DNA of 64,000 nt from Blasia pusilla (taxonomy: Eukaryota > Marchantiophyta > Marchantiopsida > Blasiales): contig CM114271.1 in the NCBI GenBank assembly GCA_050084515.1, positions 2,914,001 through 2,978,000 on the forward strand, given 5' to 3'. Below, one piece after another: positions 1 through 12,246 of the stretch. The notes under the pieces are model-generated. The model did not search any database, was not told where the DNA came from, and was given only the letters and a program-made list of their open reading frames with translations. A program made the position numbers and the translations under genes. The first letter of the stretch is position 1; every line of letters starts with the position of its first letter.

Positions 1-2155
1 CCATTCGTACAAATAATCCTTTCCGTGAGGATTGATGTCCCAAAATGTCATCTTTTGCCTGTCTTTCAATCTAATAAGCAACTGATAATATCCAGCTCAA
101 AGATTGAATGAACTTAAGATCTTTGCATGCCCAATAGCATCAAAGATCTCCTCAAGAGTAGGCATAGCATACCTATTGGACTTCATTTGCCAATGGATAG
201 GTCGGTATTCTCCACACATCTGCCTATCCGTCCAGAAGCCGTGCACATCCTTCTAGGCGGGCATGAAAGTAGCAGATGCATACTCTCCATGCAACATCTC
301 CACTAGTCCTACTCCAACCAAGTCCTGGCTCTTACTCTCAATCAGGGCCCTCTCCATATCGGTGTACCTGTAGGATCGTCGAAAGATCGGCGGATTCTTG
401 GACCCTTCAACATACCCAAATCATGCATGCTAAATGAAAAACAACTAGCTCCTATAACTTCTAAGGAACTAGTGTATCCAACGCTGCTCTCCTCTTGTCA
501 ACTTAAGCCCCATATTTGGCTCTCAAGTCTCCATTGTGACTATGGTAAGACTCTCACGTGTGGGTATCGATAGTTGCTATGGTGCAACCCCATCTCGGAC
601 AACAAAACTTGAATACTCACCTACAACCAACTCCAAACTCTCATCTCCTTGACCTCTAGTATGAGGAACCACGCTCTATGCTATGGCTACCATCTCCCGG
701 CATACCTGAAAAAAATCCCAAGAAGTCCAAGGGTATCTCTCTCAATTACCATTGATATGTCGATCTCCTCAGATCTCGCCCCCAACCATTTCTTGAACCA
801 TCTTGGTAGGCATGGGCTCACCAACGCAACAACTATGATCAATTGTGACATCATCAACGTGGCTCAGCTACTCCTAAGCTAATGATCCATGTGAAGAAGT
901 TTAGGTCCATCGCCTAACCCAAGACATAATGTCATCCCAAACCAAGCTAGTACCGACCTTCTTATATGCATAGAAAGGCGGAAAAACTCACAAAAGTGGG
1001 AAAGGCTGCCCGTGGCATGCCAATCCTATTAACCATAGTCAACGACGGTCGATCATCATCCCTCATTTCTTGTGATCGATGACTTGGATCTAGAATAGAA
1101 TCCACCAACAAATGGAAGGGGCTTTCCACTCTTGCATACGCCCTCCGCAACACTTCATGTGGCACCGAGTTGGTCCACCATAGACATCGGAAATATGCTC
1201 ATAAACCTACATTTTCCGCATCCAAAAATATTGTTGGGCCGATCCAGGCTCACATCTTATGTGCACTTATCACCACCCGTAACCTCGAGTTGCCCAAAAT
1301 TGGCACATTCTCCAAAATTTATGTTGGAGAACATGATTGATGTTCTTGCAAGTGTCGCAAGATCCGCATCATCTCCCAAAATAATCCACCTACCACTACC
1401 TTATCCATCACTTGATTGGCCTTGACATGGCCAACCAGCAATGGCCAAATCAATGGTCTCTACCCGCTCCAAGTCTTGCACCCCCATCAACAAAATGTCC
1501 CTCTGTAGGAAACTCTCGTACCATTATACGCCGGATGTAGACAACAAGTCAAGAAAACGGAAGCATAATTGCACCATATGTCGAAGTGAAATTTGTCTTG
1601 TTACGTCATCAAGCTCCACATACAAGTACTGATGCATACACACTCCTGCCTCCAAAACAACAACCAACCAGGTGCCGATCCCTCCAAAGAGATCCAACAC
1701 TCCAATATCCTCCTCTAGGATGCGCCACACTCTCTACCTCCTCGACTTACCAAGTGACAAACCTCTCCCCGGATATCCAACAAAACAATACCCGGAAAAA
1801 CCATGACACGCTCTATCGCGGGTCTGGCGGGCATCTCCACCATCCTAGCAGTTGTAACCTACCATGAATCTGAGGTGGATGGCCCGAGCATAGGCTCCAC
1901 GAGTAGGTCTATCACGTCCTCTGCAACCATCTCTCAACATGACAAAGGAACACCAACTCCACGCTCGCATGGCATAGCGGCCATACAAAAAATCCCCATG
2001 GGCATATCTCCCAACATCAGAAGCAGAAAACCATGGGGCGAGGTATATCGTAGTGGCCGACCCCAACAACGTACTCAACACGGGATCCTTCTGAACATCA
2101 ACAATAGGAGTCTTTGTACTTGCTTCTCCCACGGGCTTATATTCCGCTGAAAAGT
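1..2155 (-). pseudogene. Ty3/gypsy retrotransposon fragment G1 (gag to start of RT), antisense
   Basis: Read on the minus strand, about 1-220 encodes the start of a Ty3/gypsy reverse transcriptase. It matches, base for base in long stretches, the RT start of the second gypsy copy at 40940-41100 (the 'EIFD.IGHAK' and 'GYHQL' blocks). At about 1900-2150 the minus strand reads a gag-like segment (GEAS.KTPI, then APWF.A.DV) also found at 37770-37900 on the plus strand. The stretch 650-880 corresponds to 40200-40450. The frame is interrupted by stops and frameshifts, and no LTR is visible on this side, so the element continues off the left edge or is truncated. It is a dead element. Identity as gypsy is firm; internal boundaries are not. 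Confidence 0.75.
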
Positions 2156-3429
2156 AGAATGAGGGGAATTTTTTAATCATTACAATATGATAAATGATTT
2201 GAAAATTATACATTGAAATTTTGAAATATATTTCATATTTTGGGAATGCATATTATAATGGGAAACCCTATATGTACAATAAGAAAAATAGTGGTATAAT
2301 AAGACATAATAACAACATGGTTGAGTTTTGTATCTTGGCTGAAATTAAATGGGTAGAGAAAATGAACTTCAACGACACACGAGAAATTTTCTATTCATTA
2401 CTTATTATTTAGTAGTTTTATTAAATTATATAGTATGTCCGTACTTGTGCATGAAATTTATTTTTTAATTAGCATGCTTAGAAATTATAAGAAAAATATT
2501 TTTAAATTTAAATATAATCTCCATTTTTTTAAATCTTAAAATTATGAACATATTTCAATTTTAAATCATACTAAATTTCCTAAATAATTTCACTTCTCCA
2601 TAAAAGTTTAAATCATTTCCATTAAGTTAAAATATTTCCAAGGGGACTCCCGAGGTTACATTAGTTCGTTAGGTGGGCCCTTAAGCAAATTCCTCCCATT
2701 TCTTCTTTTCCCTTTCCACTCTTCCTACCAAAATAACATCCACAAACTAATTCCACTCCTCACGTAAAAGATATTCCAATCTCCTAAATAATTGCACCCT
2801 TCCCATAATTTTTAGAAAATATCTACTCTTTCTCCATTAAAATTTATTCTCCCTTCCCATCTAATATGTGTCAAGCAATGCAATTATAACTTTTTTCTCT
2901 TTTTCCTATTTCTTATATTAGTAGTTATTATACACACTTATGATCATTTATTATAATACAAATTATAAATTAATTAAAGTATTTTCTTATTTCATTCAGT
3001 TTCAGTCTTTCTATCCATCTAAGAGGACTAAAGATAAAATCGAAGCATGTTGCTATTTTTGCCCTATTTTTTATTTTTTTCGTATTATGCATTGTATTTT
3101 GGTGGGAAAAGTGGAAGGGAAGAATAGGTATTGTTTAGACTTTTATGTCAAAGTGAAATTATGTCGGGGATTTGGAAATTCTATAAATTATAATTTTTTT
3201 AAAATATTATGAACCTTTGAAAAAATTGAAAACTCTATACATCTTATGAAAAAATATTGATCAAATATAAAATCATTTCCGTTTGTACACGTTGACATAC
3301 TAAATAGTAAATAATAAAAGATAATACCTTAGCATGTCCAAACAAGAAACCTTATTAAAAAATATGAGAAAAATTAATTTCTATTTGTAATCTTAAACTA
3401 AAATTATGATTGGGAAATATCCTTTAAAA
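2156..3429. other. AT-rich intergenic sequence
   Basis: Very AT-rich DNA with many homopolymer A and T runs. I see no coding frame with recognisable content; the 90-residue frame at 2940-3212 is composed of AT-driven codons only. No RNA gene or LTR end was recognised. Confidence 0.6.
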
Positions 3430-5090
3430 AATTTCTCAAATTTAAAAACGAATCTAATTGCATAATTCATTCTCACCCTATTTTTGGAAAAGAGGATCTT
3501 TCCATTTCCTTCTTGTTCAAGGATCTCCTCTTGCCCCTTAAATTTGGTACATTTGATTGCCAACGTGTATCTAGATCTCCTATAAAGTTTGAAGCAAAAT
3601 GGAGTTGCCACCAAAAGCTCACGAATGTTTAACTCATCTTTGCTTCAACGTATTTAAACCTTATACTCAAAGAGGATCAATCCATTTTCCATCTTGTGCA
3701 AGGATCTCATTTTTAGCCCAAATTTGGTACACTTTATCCCCAACTCTCTTGCAAAGTTTCAAGCAAAATGGATTTGTGACCCAAAGCTCAAAAATAGTTT
3801 AGTCATTTTTTGACCCACAACATTAAACCTTTTATGAAAAGAGGGTCTTTTCATTTTCCATCTCATCCAAGGATCTTATCTTGCGCTGAAATTTGAGACA
3901 CTTGCTCCTTAAAGTGTATCTAGACCTCCATAAAAGTTTCAATCAAAATGGATTTGTGACCAAAAGATCAAAATTTTTTATGTCACTTTTAGACTCGCGC
4001 CATTAGATTTTCAATGAAAAGAGGGGTCTTTTCATTTTCCAACTTATGCAAGGATCTCATCTTGAGCTGAAATTTGATACACTTACTCGTCAAAATGTGT
4101 CCACACCTCCAAAAAAGTTTCAAGAAAAATGGAGTTGTGATATGACGCTCAAAAATTGTTAACTCATTTTTGATCCACGCTATTAAACCTTTAATGAAAA
4201 TATGATCTTTTCGTTTTCCATCTTTTTGGAAGATCTCATATTGAGATGAAATTTGGCTTGATCTCTATGGTCTAATTAACTATCTTGCAGATTTTCAACT
4301 AAACTGGAGTTTTGACCAAAGGCTCAAAACTTGTTATGTCATTTTTGTACTAAGCCAGTAAACCTTCTATGAAAAAAAGGTCTTTCCATTTTTCATCTTA
4401 TACAAGGATCTCATCTTGAATTGAAATTTGGTACACTTTATCCCATGTTGTATCTACCTGTTTTGAAAAATTTCAAGCAAAATGGTATTGCGACCAAGAA
4501 CTGAAATTGTTTAAGTAAATTTTGGAATCGTGCCATTAAATCTTCTATGAAAAATGGTCATTTCATTTTCCATCTTAATTGTGCAAGGGTCTCATCTTGA
4601 GATAAAATTTCATGCACTTGATCTCTATGGTCTATTTATCTTTCTTGAAAAGTTTCAAGAAAAATGGAAGTGTGATCAAAGGCTCAAAATTTGTTATGTT
4701 ATTTTTACATTCGCGTCATTAAACCTTCTATGAAAAAAAGGGTCTTTGCATTTTCCATTTTCTCCAAGGATCTCATCTTGGGCTGAAATTTGGTACATTT
4801 AATCCTCAAAGTGTATTTAGACCTCTAGCAAAGTTTACAGGACAATCGCTTTGTGAACAAAAGTTGAAAAATGTTTAACTCAATTTTGGACCCGCGGCAG
4901 TAAACCTTCTATAAAAAGAGGATCTTTCCATTTTTCCATTTTTTGTAAGGCTCTAATCGTGAGTTGAAATTTGGTACACTTGATTCCCATGGTCTATGAA
5001 CCTCTCTTGCAAAGTTTTGAGCAAAATGAAGTTGTGACCAAAAGCTCAAAAATTGTTAACTCTCTTTTTTACCCACACCATTAAACGAGG
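3430..5090. repeat. Tandem satellite array, about 180-bp monomer, about nine diverged units
   Basis: The same block recurs head to tail. Each unit carries 'aaaagctcaaaa..gtt', then 'ccattaaacctt.tatgaaaa', 'ggtctttccattttccatctt', 'aaggatctcatcttg', 'gaaatttggtacact' and 'aagtttcaagcaaaatgg'. Anchors at the 'agctcaaa' position fall at about 3615, 3785, 3965, 4146, 4321, 4499, 4681, 4862 and 5043, giving spacings of 170 to 182 bp. Units differ from one another by many substitutions and small indels, so the array is old. It ends abruptly near 5090. The unit length resembles that of many plant centromeric satellites, but nothing else here proves a centromeric role. Confidence 0.9.
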
Positions 5091-6259
5091 AGTGGTAAAA
5101 GGAGAGGAGAGAGGAAACTATTGTCAACCCAAAGAGATCATTACATTAAGAGAGTTTCATGTTATTTGAAGCGAGCTTCGTATGGGCTGAAGAGAAAGAG
5201 GAATTTTTTTGAACATATTTTATAATTATCTCCTCTTTTCTTAGTTACTCCCACAAATTTTTCTTCCTCTTCACCATTATAGCAACCCGTCTAAAGCTGA
5301 CATGTTGCATCATACATAAAACATTCATGTATTCGATAACCTCTTAGCATATAATTTAAAAATTATAAAAAAACATTGGAATTACAAAAGTAGAACAAAT
5401 GACTTTTTCCATCCAAGGTGTGAAAGAAATATTATTTAAGTATATTGACAAAAGTTCGAGCTCACAGTGAACAATTTAACATTTCCAAACTACACTTTCA
5501 AACCTAATATTGCATCCTCACAATGGCTTGTTTAGAATACTTCGCACTTCGTTTAGGGACAAAATTGGTTGGTGAATTCCTATTGCTAGCTCCGACTATC
5601 TTAAAGCTACGAGCAAAACATAGTACATGTGCTTAGAAGGAAAATACCCTTTTCCACTTGTCTCTCTCTAGACACAGTCATCATAGGAACATGTGGGAAA
5701 GCAATAGATGTATACATTTCTTCTACAGGAAAGTGCCGCATGCTCTCTTTATTCCATAAGATCCAGCCCTGCATGTGCGTCCACGTTCGGGGTTGCTTCG
5801 AGAGATATTCCACTTTTTGAGATTGCAATCCATCTCTATGACAAGAACGCCATGTTTTTGAATAGCCTCGAGACTAGATTATGGGAAATCCCCGCTATAG
5901 AGGAATTAAAAAATAAGACATTTACAGATTTTGCAGAAGACACGCCAACTCAAACTTGGGAGCTATATGGTATTTTCGAATACCTAGGTGGGGTGATTTC
6001 ATCATCCAGATCAATCACCGAGTTGGTTTCTCGATGATGACGATCGCAATCGATCAGGAGTTTTGGTGTTGGGATTCAAAACCCGAACCAAGTCCAATAG
6101 AGTGGATTTTGGAAGTCCTTATTGGATTTCGATCCAAGACTCATCTAGTTGGATCTCAATTTGGGGGCTCATGCGAAGTCCATTGGACAGTTGGGATGGT
6201 GTTGTATACTAATACCACCCACTATATAAACTTCTCTTTCATTAAATATTAGAGAGACT
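5091..6259. other. Unassigned sequence right of the satellite, with an open frame at 5708-6037
   Basis: The plus frame 5708-6037 is open for 109 codons and reads like ordinary protein in its middle (FGVASRDIPLFEIAIHLYDK, later WELYGIFEYLGGV). I do not recognise the family and no clear start or splice sites frame it. It could be a gene fragment or part of a transposon. At about 6190-6260 there is a TATA-like 'actatataaact' followed by an AT-rich stretch, as in LTR promoters. Confidence 0.3.
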
Positions 6260-6960
6260 TTTTGTAGTTATAAGTAAATTAGTTTAGGAAAATTAAATTT
6301 ACATGTTGAAACCTCTTTAGGATGGCTCATTTGTGCGGGCCCAACTTGAGAACAAGAGGTCATAAATAAGACATGGGAGTATAAAAGTAAAGTAGTGGGG
6401 TTGTGTATTAATGAAAGAAAAGCAAAAGTAGTCTTAGTTGGTGGCTAGGGTAGTTGGGGTAGTATGGAGGATATGAAGTGAGTTGATGAGGATATTTTGG
6501 AGGAGATCAGATGTAATCTACTTATGTCAAAATGGGATTGGCTAAGCCTTAAGAGGAAGTCATGTGGCACAAGATAAGATTAGTCTTATTTTGTACTCTT
6601 GTGGATCTCTTGAGAGTATATAAAATGGAGGGACCTTCAAGGGTTCATCATCTTCTACTTCATTTCTTGAGTCTACCTTGTTGCTCTTGAGTGGATGGAA
6701 TTTGTTTGCTTGCTCTTCCAATGAGAGTGGATTACCCTTTTGGAAGAATGACTTTGTTGAGTTCTATTCTTTGAGAGTTTCAAAAGTCTGATATGAGATG
6801 GTTATTTGGGTAGACTTATAGTCTTAGGGGAGTTTTGTCATGCTATGGGTAGTGGATGGTTTTGGCTTGTTATTTTCCCAATGAAAGTAGATTACCCTTC
6901 TTGAGAGAGCAACTCCGCCAAAACCCATTCTTTAGAAGAGTAGAGAATATCCATTAAGTA
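6260..6960 (+). repeat. LTR-like non-coding segment with internal direct repeat
   Basis: The segment has no coding frame, but it carries a good TATA motif ('gagtatataaaatgg', about 6617-6631) followed by a T/C-rich leader, the usual layout of an LTR U3-R region. Two imperfect copies of one block lie about 160 bp apart (near 6692 and 6852), sharing 'tggatgg..ttt..ttgt', 'ccaatga.agt.gattaccctt' and 'cattcttt.aga'. It does not match the other LTRs in this window. It may be a solo LTR; its ends and target duplication were not identified. Confidence 0.35.
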
Positions 6961-7556
6961 TGGATAAGGGTGGAGCACGAGTCGTACCCGATTTTCCTTT
7001 CCTTAATCTGTATCACGTCAAAATTCTCTTTGTAGATAGGCATTGGTTTACTCGCTATCTATTTTATCACTTTGGGAAGGCATTCATGAACCAGGTCATG
7101 CAATCTCCAACTCCAATGATTCTTCTTATTATCACGTACAGAAGGACATGGGATTATAATTTGTATATCCTTAAACAACGATCCATAGATGTCTATAGGC
7201 CTTCTCAAGTAGGGTTTAACACTTGTTGTGTTATTTTTCTTATACAAAAGCGTAAATTAGTTTACAAGGACTTACAAGTAGTTTACAATTTTTGGGTTCG
7301 ATGTTATGAAGAAGTGATTGCCTCGGCACTACCATTCGTGATTCTTGTCGTAAGAGAATGGAGAGCGTATATAATAATTCTGTACTAAAAAAAGAGAACT
7401 TCTTAGGGATTTCTCCTTGCATTAACCATGTCTGCCGCAGCAAGAAGGTTCTTGGTTATTTTTGAATAAATCAATGTGGTAACCATGATTTATTCAAAAA
7501 TTGATTTTTAGAGCATTAACAGCTCTGAAAATTCCTATCATTCATAGATCTCAGAG
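6961..7556. other. AT-rich spacer, no recognised gene
   Basis: A 142-codon plus frame (6960-7388) is open but has no recognisable domain, and its codon content follows base composition. I treat it as non-coding. Sequence just before 7557 is AT-rich and unremarkable. Confidence 0.4.
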
Positions 7557-7899
7557 TGTTGAATATATTGACTCAAGCCCTCCCCATAGGTGAGCCTAAT
7601 TACACAAAAATGCAACTACATTGTGTATTCATCCAACAATCGTATATTCATCATCCACACTACATATCTAGTTTAACATTCACTAAGTTCTAGACTACAT
7701 ATGAAGTACTTAAAACAGGTACAAGAAAGTCGAAAAAAAATTTTGCGACTGATTCAATTGGGATCTTAGTATATAAAACAGACCGGGTGGTTCGTTTTAC
7801 TCACTTCCATCCATTCCACCAATCAATGAATTCTTTTATAACTTTTTACTACAAAAATTCCATTTAGATCAAAATCTTAGATTCTTATTGTGTTATTAC
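7557..7899 (+). repeat. 5' LTR-like segment of E1, not matching its 3' LTR
   Basis: The segment begins TGTTGAATATATTG, a common copia LTR start. It has a TATA box (tatataaaa, 7770-7778) and ends 'ttattgtgttattac' immediately before the primer binding site. That is the layout of an LTR in plus orientation. Its sequence bears no resemblance to the 3' LTR of the same element (11938-12246) or to the E2 LTRs. Confidence 0.55.
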
Positions 7900-7900
7900 T

Positions 7901-7909
7901 TATCAGAGC
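7901..7909 (+). other. Primer binding site of copia E1
   Basis: The sequence tatcagagc follows the 5' LTR-like segment directly. It is the core of the plant retrotransposon primer site complementary to initiator methionine tRNA (usual form TGGTATCAGAGC). The leader downstream aligns with the leader of E2. Confidence 0.6.
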
Positions 7910-8111
7910 GATAATAGAATATCACTTGAAATTCTTGATGTTTAAAGAGAGAAGAGAAGCAAGAGAAGGCATAATTTCAGTTTGGGAGAAGGAGATTTCA
8001 TTGAGAACTTCAGTTGCCGAAGATTTCATATGGAGTTGTGACGGTGATAAAACTTTGGAGGTATTTTTTAGGGCCTTCTCGGTCGATTAAGCAATCTGGA
8101 TCCGCAACGAT

Positions 8112-9890
8112 GAAAAAAATAGTGAAGGTTGGTTCCAACCATATTGTAGAGCTCGTCAAGAGCTTTCCAGCGCATCCAAAATTTCTTGATTTTGACATGT
8201 TGAGAAAATTCATGGGTCAAGAGCTATGGAAGCTTGTTACAGATGATGAGGCCAATCGAGAAGATGACTCAACATACTTGGATGTTTGGGCTTGGAACAA
8301 ACGCGCAAGGCAAGTAATCAACTATATTTCAATAACGATGTGTTTGTCAATGATAGGTCACATTCAAGATTTTGATATTTCGAAGGAGACCTGGGATGCA
8401 TTGGAAAATTTTTTCTAGACATCTACAAAGGCCATAAAGCTTCAATTGAAACAACAATTGAACGAAGTGAGGAAGGGATCGTAGAGTTTCAATGACTATG
8501 TTGATCGAAGTAAGAAAAGGATCGTGGAGTTTCAATGACTATCTTGATCGAAGTAAGAAAAGGATCGTAGAGTTTCAATGACTATGTTGATCCAAGTGAG
8601 GAAAGGATCGTAGAGTATTAAACAAATTGTTGATTAGTTGAATAGCATTGGAGTGACAGTAGAAGATGATGATTTGATTTGTTCACTCTTCAAGGTCTTC
8701 CAAAGGATTATAATTCCTTTGAGACCTCTATCTCTGTGAGAGAGAAGTATCCAACCTTTCAAGAGTTAGTCCCATTGTTAATTAGTGAGGAGATGCACAT
8801 AGTAGGTCGTAGTAGCTCCTCTAGTATGCAAGAGAGTGCGCTATTTGTAGGTAATGGATCAAATAAAGGCAGAGGTCGTGATAGAAGCTTCTATGGTTGT
8901 GGTGGATATCAAACATTAGGAGGAAGAGGCACTCAATATAACATCACTAAATCAACTACAAATCAATACCAAACACAATCACAAGGTGGTGATAGTGGAA
9001 ACTGTTGGGATCTTTGGATCTTGCAATTACTATAGGATAATGGGTCACTATACAAAGTTTTGCTTCAAGAAGAAGGCATATATGAGTGTGGGAATCTTAC
9101 AACACCAAGGGTAGTATCAAGAATAACAACATTTGCAAACTGAGCACCTCTTGGTCATGACTCATCATATGGGAGCAATGGTCAAGAAAGACTCGGGAGC
9201 AAATTGGTACATCAACTCTGGTGCATCAAATCACATGAGCTCACAAACTAAATGATTAAGTAGTATCGAGCCGGTAAAAGATTCTACAATAGTGCTCATA
9301 AGAGATGACACTTAACATCATATCATGCGGACCAGTAAAGTTCCAATAACATCAGATGATCTTGGTGCTCTTGGAAATGTACTCTATGTTCCTACCATTG
9401 CAAGAAATTGATCTTTGTAGGACAGATAGTAGAACATGGTTTTAAAGTGAAGTTTAATACAAATGGTTATTTTATTGAAATAATTGATGACCAAACTATG
9501 ACAGCCAAAAGAACTAGATCTGATAAAATGTTCAAATTAGTTGTTTCTATGCTAGAGATTCAAACATCAATGTATGATCAAACTAACCTACTAGTCACAG
9601 ATCTAAATGTATGGCATAAGAGAATTGAGCATATAAATCTTCAAAGATTACATAATCTTTCATCATCTAATCTAGTAATAGGACTTCCTAAATTAGCGAG
9701 TCCTATTATGTTAGAGGTATGCCATGCTTGTCAATTTGGAAAACAAGCTAGATTTCCATTTCCAAAGCAAGATAGAAGAGCTTCCAAGATATTGGATTTA
9801 ATTCACAGTGATATGTGGACATCATCACAATATAGCCTTAGTAGGTTCCAAGTACTTTCTTCATTTATTGATGACTTCTCTAGGTATATA
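8112..9890 (+). pseudogene. copia E1 gag, protease, pre-integrase and start of integrase (broken)
   Basis: The gag frame at about 8112-8417 (KFLDFDMLRKFMG, later ISKETWDALENFF) is the capsid-type region of copia gag. A zinc knuckle is recognisable near 9010-9070, reading C-N-Y-Y in place of the usual CxxC start, then GH-x4-C, so one metal-binding cysteine is lost. Near 9205-9245 the protease motif reads WYINSGASNHMSS, where the catalytic Asp of D-S-G-A is Asn. The frame 9408-9893 carries the GAG-pre-integrase block (VWHKRIEHIN, later VCHACQFGKQ) and the first integrase residues (DLIHSDMW, FIDDFSRY). It then breaks, and most of the integrase core is missing. The product is not functional. Confidence 0.8.
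8476..8624 (+). repeat. 43-bp minisatellite inside E1 gag, about 3.5 copies
   Basis: The block 'ggatcgtagagtttcaatg' followed by 'actatgttgatcgaagtaag' repeats with 'ggatc' at 8476, 8519, 8562 and 8605, an exact 43-bp period. Because 43 is not a multiple of three, each copy shifts the gag frame, so the expansion itself helps inactivate the gene. E2 cannot be compared because it has lost this part of gag. Confidence 0.85.
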
Positions 9891-9897
9891 TAGATAA

Positions 9898-11935
9898 AAT
9901 TCCTTCCGGAAGACGTCAAAAATTAGACCCCAAGTCTAAAAGATATATCTTCATTGGCTACAATGATGGAACTAAGGGATATAAGTGCTACATTCCATCG
10001 TCTAGGAAGCTTATTATTAGTCACGATATTATCTTTGATGAGCTAAAGTCATGATAGCTCCATATGAGTCTGTTCCACCTCTAGACTCGTCTATTGAGGG
10101 GGAGACTTGTCTATCAACCAACAGATATTTCCTACAAATTCCCTAGATACTAGTGCAAGATTAGGAGAGGTCTTAGATTCGTCAATTAAATCTGTGAGTC
10201 CATGGGCAAAAAGAGTACGTGTTCAGTCTATAAACACTAGTCAGAGCTTGAGTCAGGTGTCAAAGGCATTGATATCCACCTCCAAACAACAACTTCGTAG
10301 ATCAAGTAGAATCACACATCCTGTTCATAGATTCATAAATGAAGGATTCCTTACGATATTTGATGCATATATGATGACTACCCTTCAAGAATAGGAGCCG
10401 AGTTATTTTGAAGAAGCTGCAAGTAAGGTCGAATGGATTGAATTATGGAGGAAGCGCTTGCTACATTAAGACATCAACAGACCTGGGAGTTGATTAATAT
10501 ACCTTCTGATAAGGAAACTATTGGTTGCAAATGAGTTTATAAAATCAAGCGTAATCACGATGGTACAATGAACATATACAAAGCCAGATTGGTAGCTAAG
10601 CGCTATGCACAATAATATGGCATCGATTATGAGGAGACATTCAACCATGTTGCAAAGATGGCAACTACGAGAACAGTCGTTGCAGTTGCAATAAATAAGA
10701 AGTGGAGATTATATCACATGGATGTCAAGAATGCCTTTGGAAATGGAGATCTATATAGGAGTTATATATGACTCAACTACCTCAACATGAGCATCCCAAG
10801 TTTCCATTTCGCGTATGTAGGTTGAAAAAAGCTCTATACGGGCTCAAACAAGCTCCAAAGCTTGGTATGGCAAGATTATATACGTCCTACAAGAGTTGGG
10901 CTTTAGGGTATGTGATTCACACTCCTTATTATACGTCTTGAGAGGACAAGATCATACAATTATCATTATGTCTTATGTTGACGACCTCTTGATTATTGGG
11001 AGTATTAAGGATATGGTATAATAAGTCAAGCTAAAGTTACAGGAAGAATTTGATATGAAGGACTTGGGAGAACTCAAGTACTTCCTTGGTGTTGAATTTA
11101 TCAAGGTTGGAGAGAGCATATGGTTATTAGAATGAAAATATGCTCTTCATATGCTTTCAGAATATGGTATGACGGCTTGTAAGCCAATCTCTACACCGTT
11201 TGACCAAAGTGTGAAGCTAAGAATGGATGAAGGAGAGTTGCTTGCAGATTCTAATATGTACATGTGCATGGTTGGAAGTTTGATCTATTTGACTATAACT
11301 ATGCCAGATTTGAGCTACGCTGTTGGCCTAGTGAGCCAATTTATGCAAACACCTCGAAAACCTCACCTTGATGTTGTGAGGAGAATTATGCGGAATGTGA
11401 AATTCTCTATTCAATTCAGACTTCAATTTGAATCTTTTTCGATTTTACAATTACAAAGATGCACATATGCTGATTGGGCAGGAAGCGTATCTGATAAGCA
11501 TTCCACATATGGTTTTTCATTTACCTTGGAAAGCGCAGCTATAAGTTAGGCTTCAAAGAAGTAGCCTATAATTGCTTTATCTTCAACAGAGGTTAAGTAC
11601 AGAGGAACAACCGATGCAGCATGTAAGGCGGTGTGGCTTCATGGATTACTTGTTAAGATTGGTGTTAGTAACTTAGGACCAAATGTAATATATGCAGACA
11701 ATATTAGTAGCATCAAGCTTGCTATAACCTTGTGTTTCATGCTCAAAAAAGGCATGTTGAGGTGCACTATCATTTCATCAAAGAGAAAATTCTTGCATGA
11801 CAAATTGATCTTATGTATATAGGTACATATCAGCAAATTGCTGATATCTTTACAAAGGCATTGTTTGGAGATAAGTTTGAGATGTTTAGAAATGATTTAG
11901 GCGTTAGAGATATAGATATGAGCTTGAAGGGGACT
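9898..11935 (+). pseudogene. copia E1 integrase tail, reverse transcriptase and RNase H (broken)
   Basis: From about 9898 the sequence encodes the integrase C-terminal and linker region. From about 10440 it encodes the copia reverse transcriptase: YKARLVAK.YAQ, YGIDYEETF, LYHMDVKNAF, then the catalytic YVDD at 10974-10985. RNase H follows (TYADWAGSVSDKHSTYG, later VIYADN). Stops occur within conserved blocks, for example after YAQ and in the RNase H start. Closest relative in this window is the E2 copy at 43480-46430. Family assignment is firm; activity is excluded. Confidence 0.85.
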
Positions 11936-11937
11936 TT

Positions 11938-12246
11938 TGAAGACTGAGTTACAATCAAGCTCATCGGACACCCGAATTGCTATATTTGGTACTCACACGA
12001 AGTAGGGAAGCTTAATCTTGGTTAGTCAGTTAAGCAGGATTATCTTAACTAAGGTTAGTTAATCAATGTTAGTCTAACGCAAGACTATGGCTAGGATTAG
12101 TGTTAGGATTGCTTGTACATACCCTACACAATTAAGAAGTGAACCAACCTCCACTCATTCTCTCATTGCAAATTTTGTTCTCCATGGTGGTATGTGCGTG
12201 TGGGAGTCATTTCTCACCAGTTATGCTTTCTTAACAATCTTCTACA
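11938..12246 (+). repeat. 3' LTR of copia E1
   Basis: It begins TGAAGACTGAGTTACAATC after a purine-rich polypurine tract ('cttgaaggggact') and ends TTCTACA, so it has TG...CA ends. It aligns along its whole length with the two LTRs of E2 (42958-43263 and 46435-46735). Length is about 309 bp. Confidence 0.8.

Larger units (their letters stand above)
7557..12246 (+). mobile_element. Degenerate Ty1/copia retrotransposon E1
   Basis: The element order is 5' LTR-like sequence, primer binding site, gag, protease, GAG-pre-integrase, truncated integrase, reverse transcriptase, RNase H and 3' LTR, which is the copia order. It is riddled with in-frame stops and frameshifts and lacks most of the integrase core. 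Its coding part and leader are close relatives of copia element E2 at 42958-46735. The 3' LTR also matches the E2 LTRs, but the 5' LTR-like segment does not, so this copy is chimeric or its left end has been replaced. Confidence 0.85.

Noticed and set aside
6960-7388. 142-codon plus frame as a gene
   Set aside because: No recognisable domain, composition follows the AT-rich background, and there is no start context or splice support.
8010-8213. Minus-strand frames within copia E1
   Set aside because: They are antisense shadows of the gag region.
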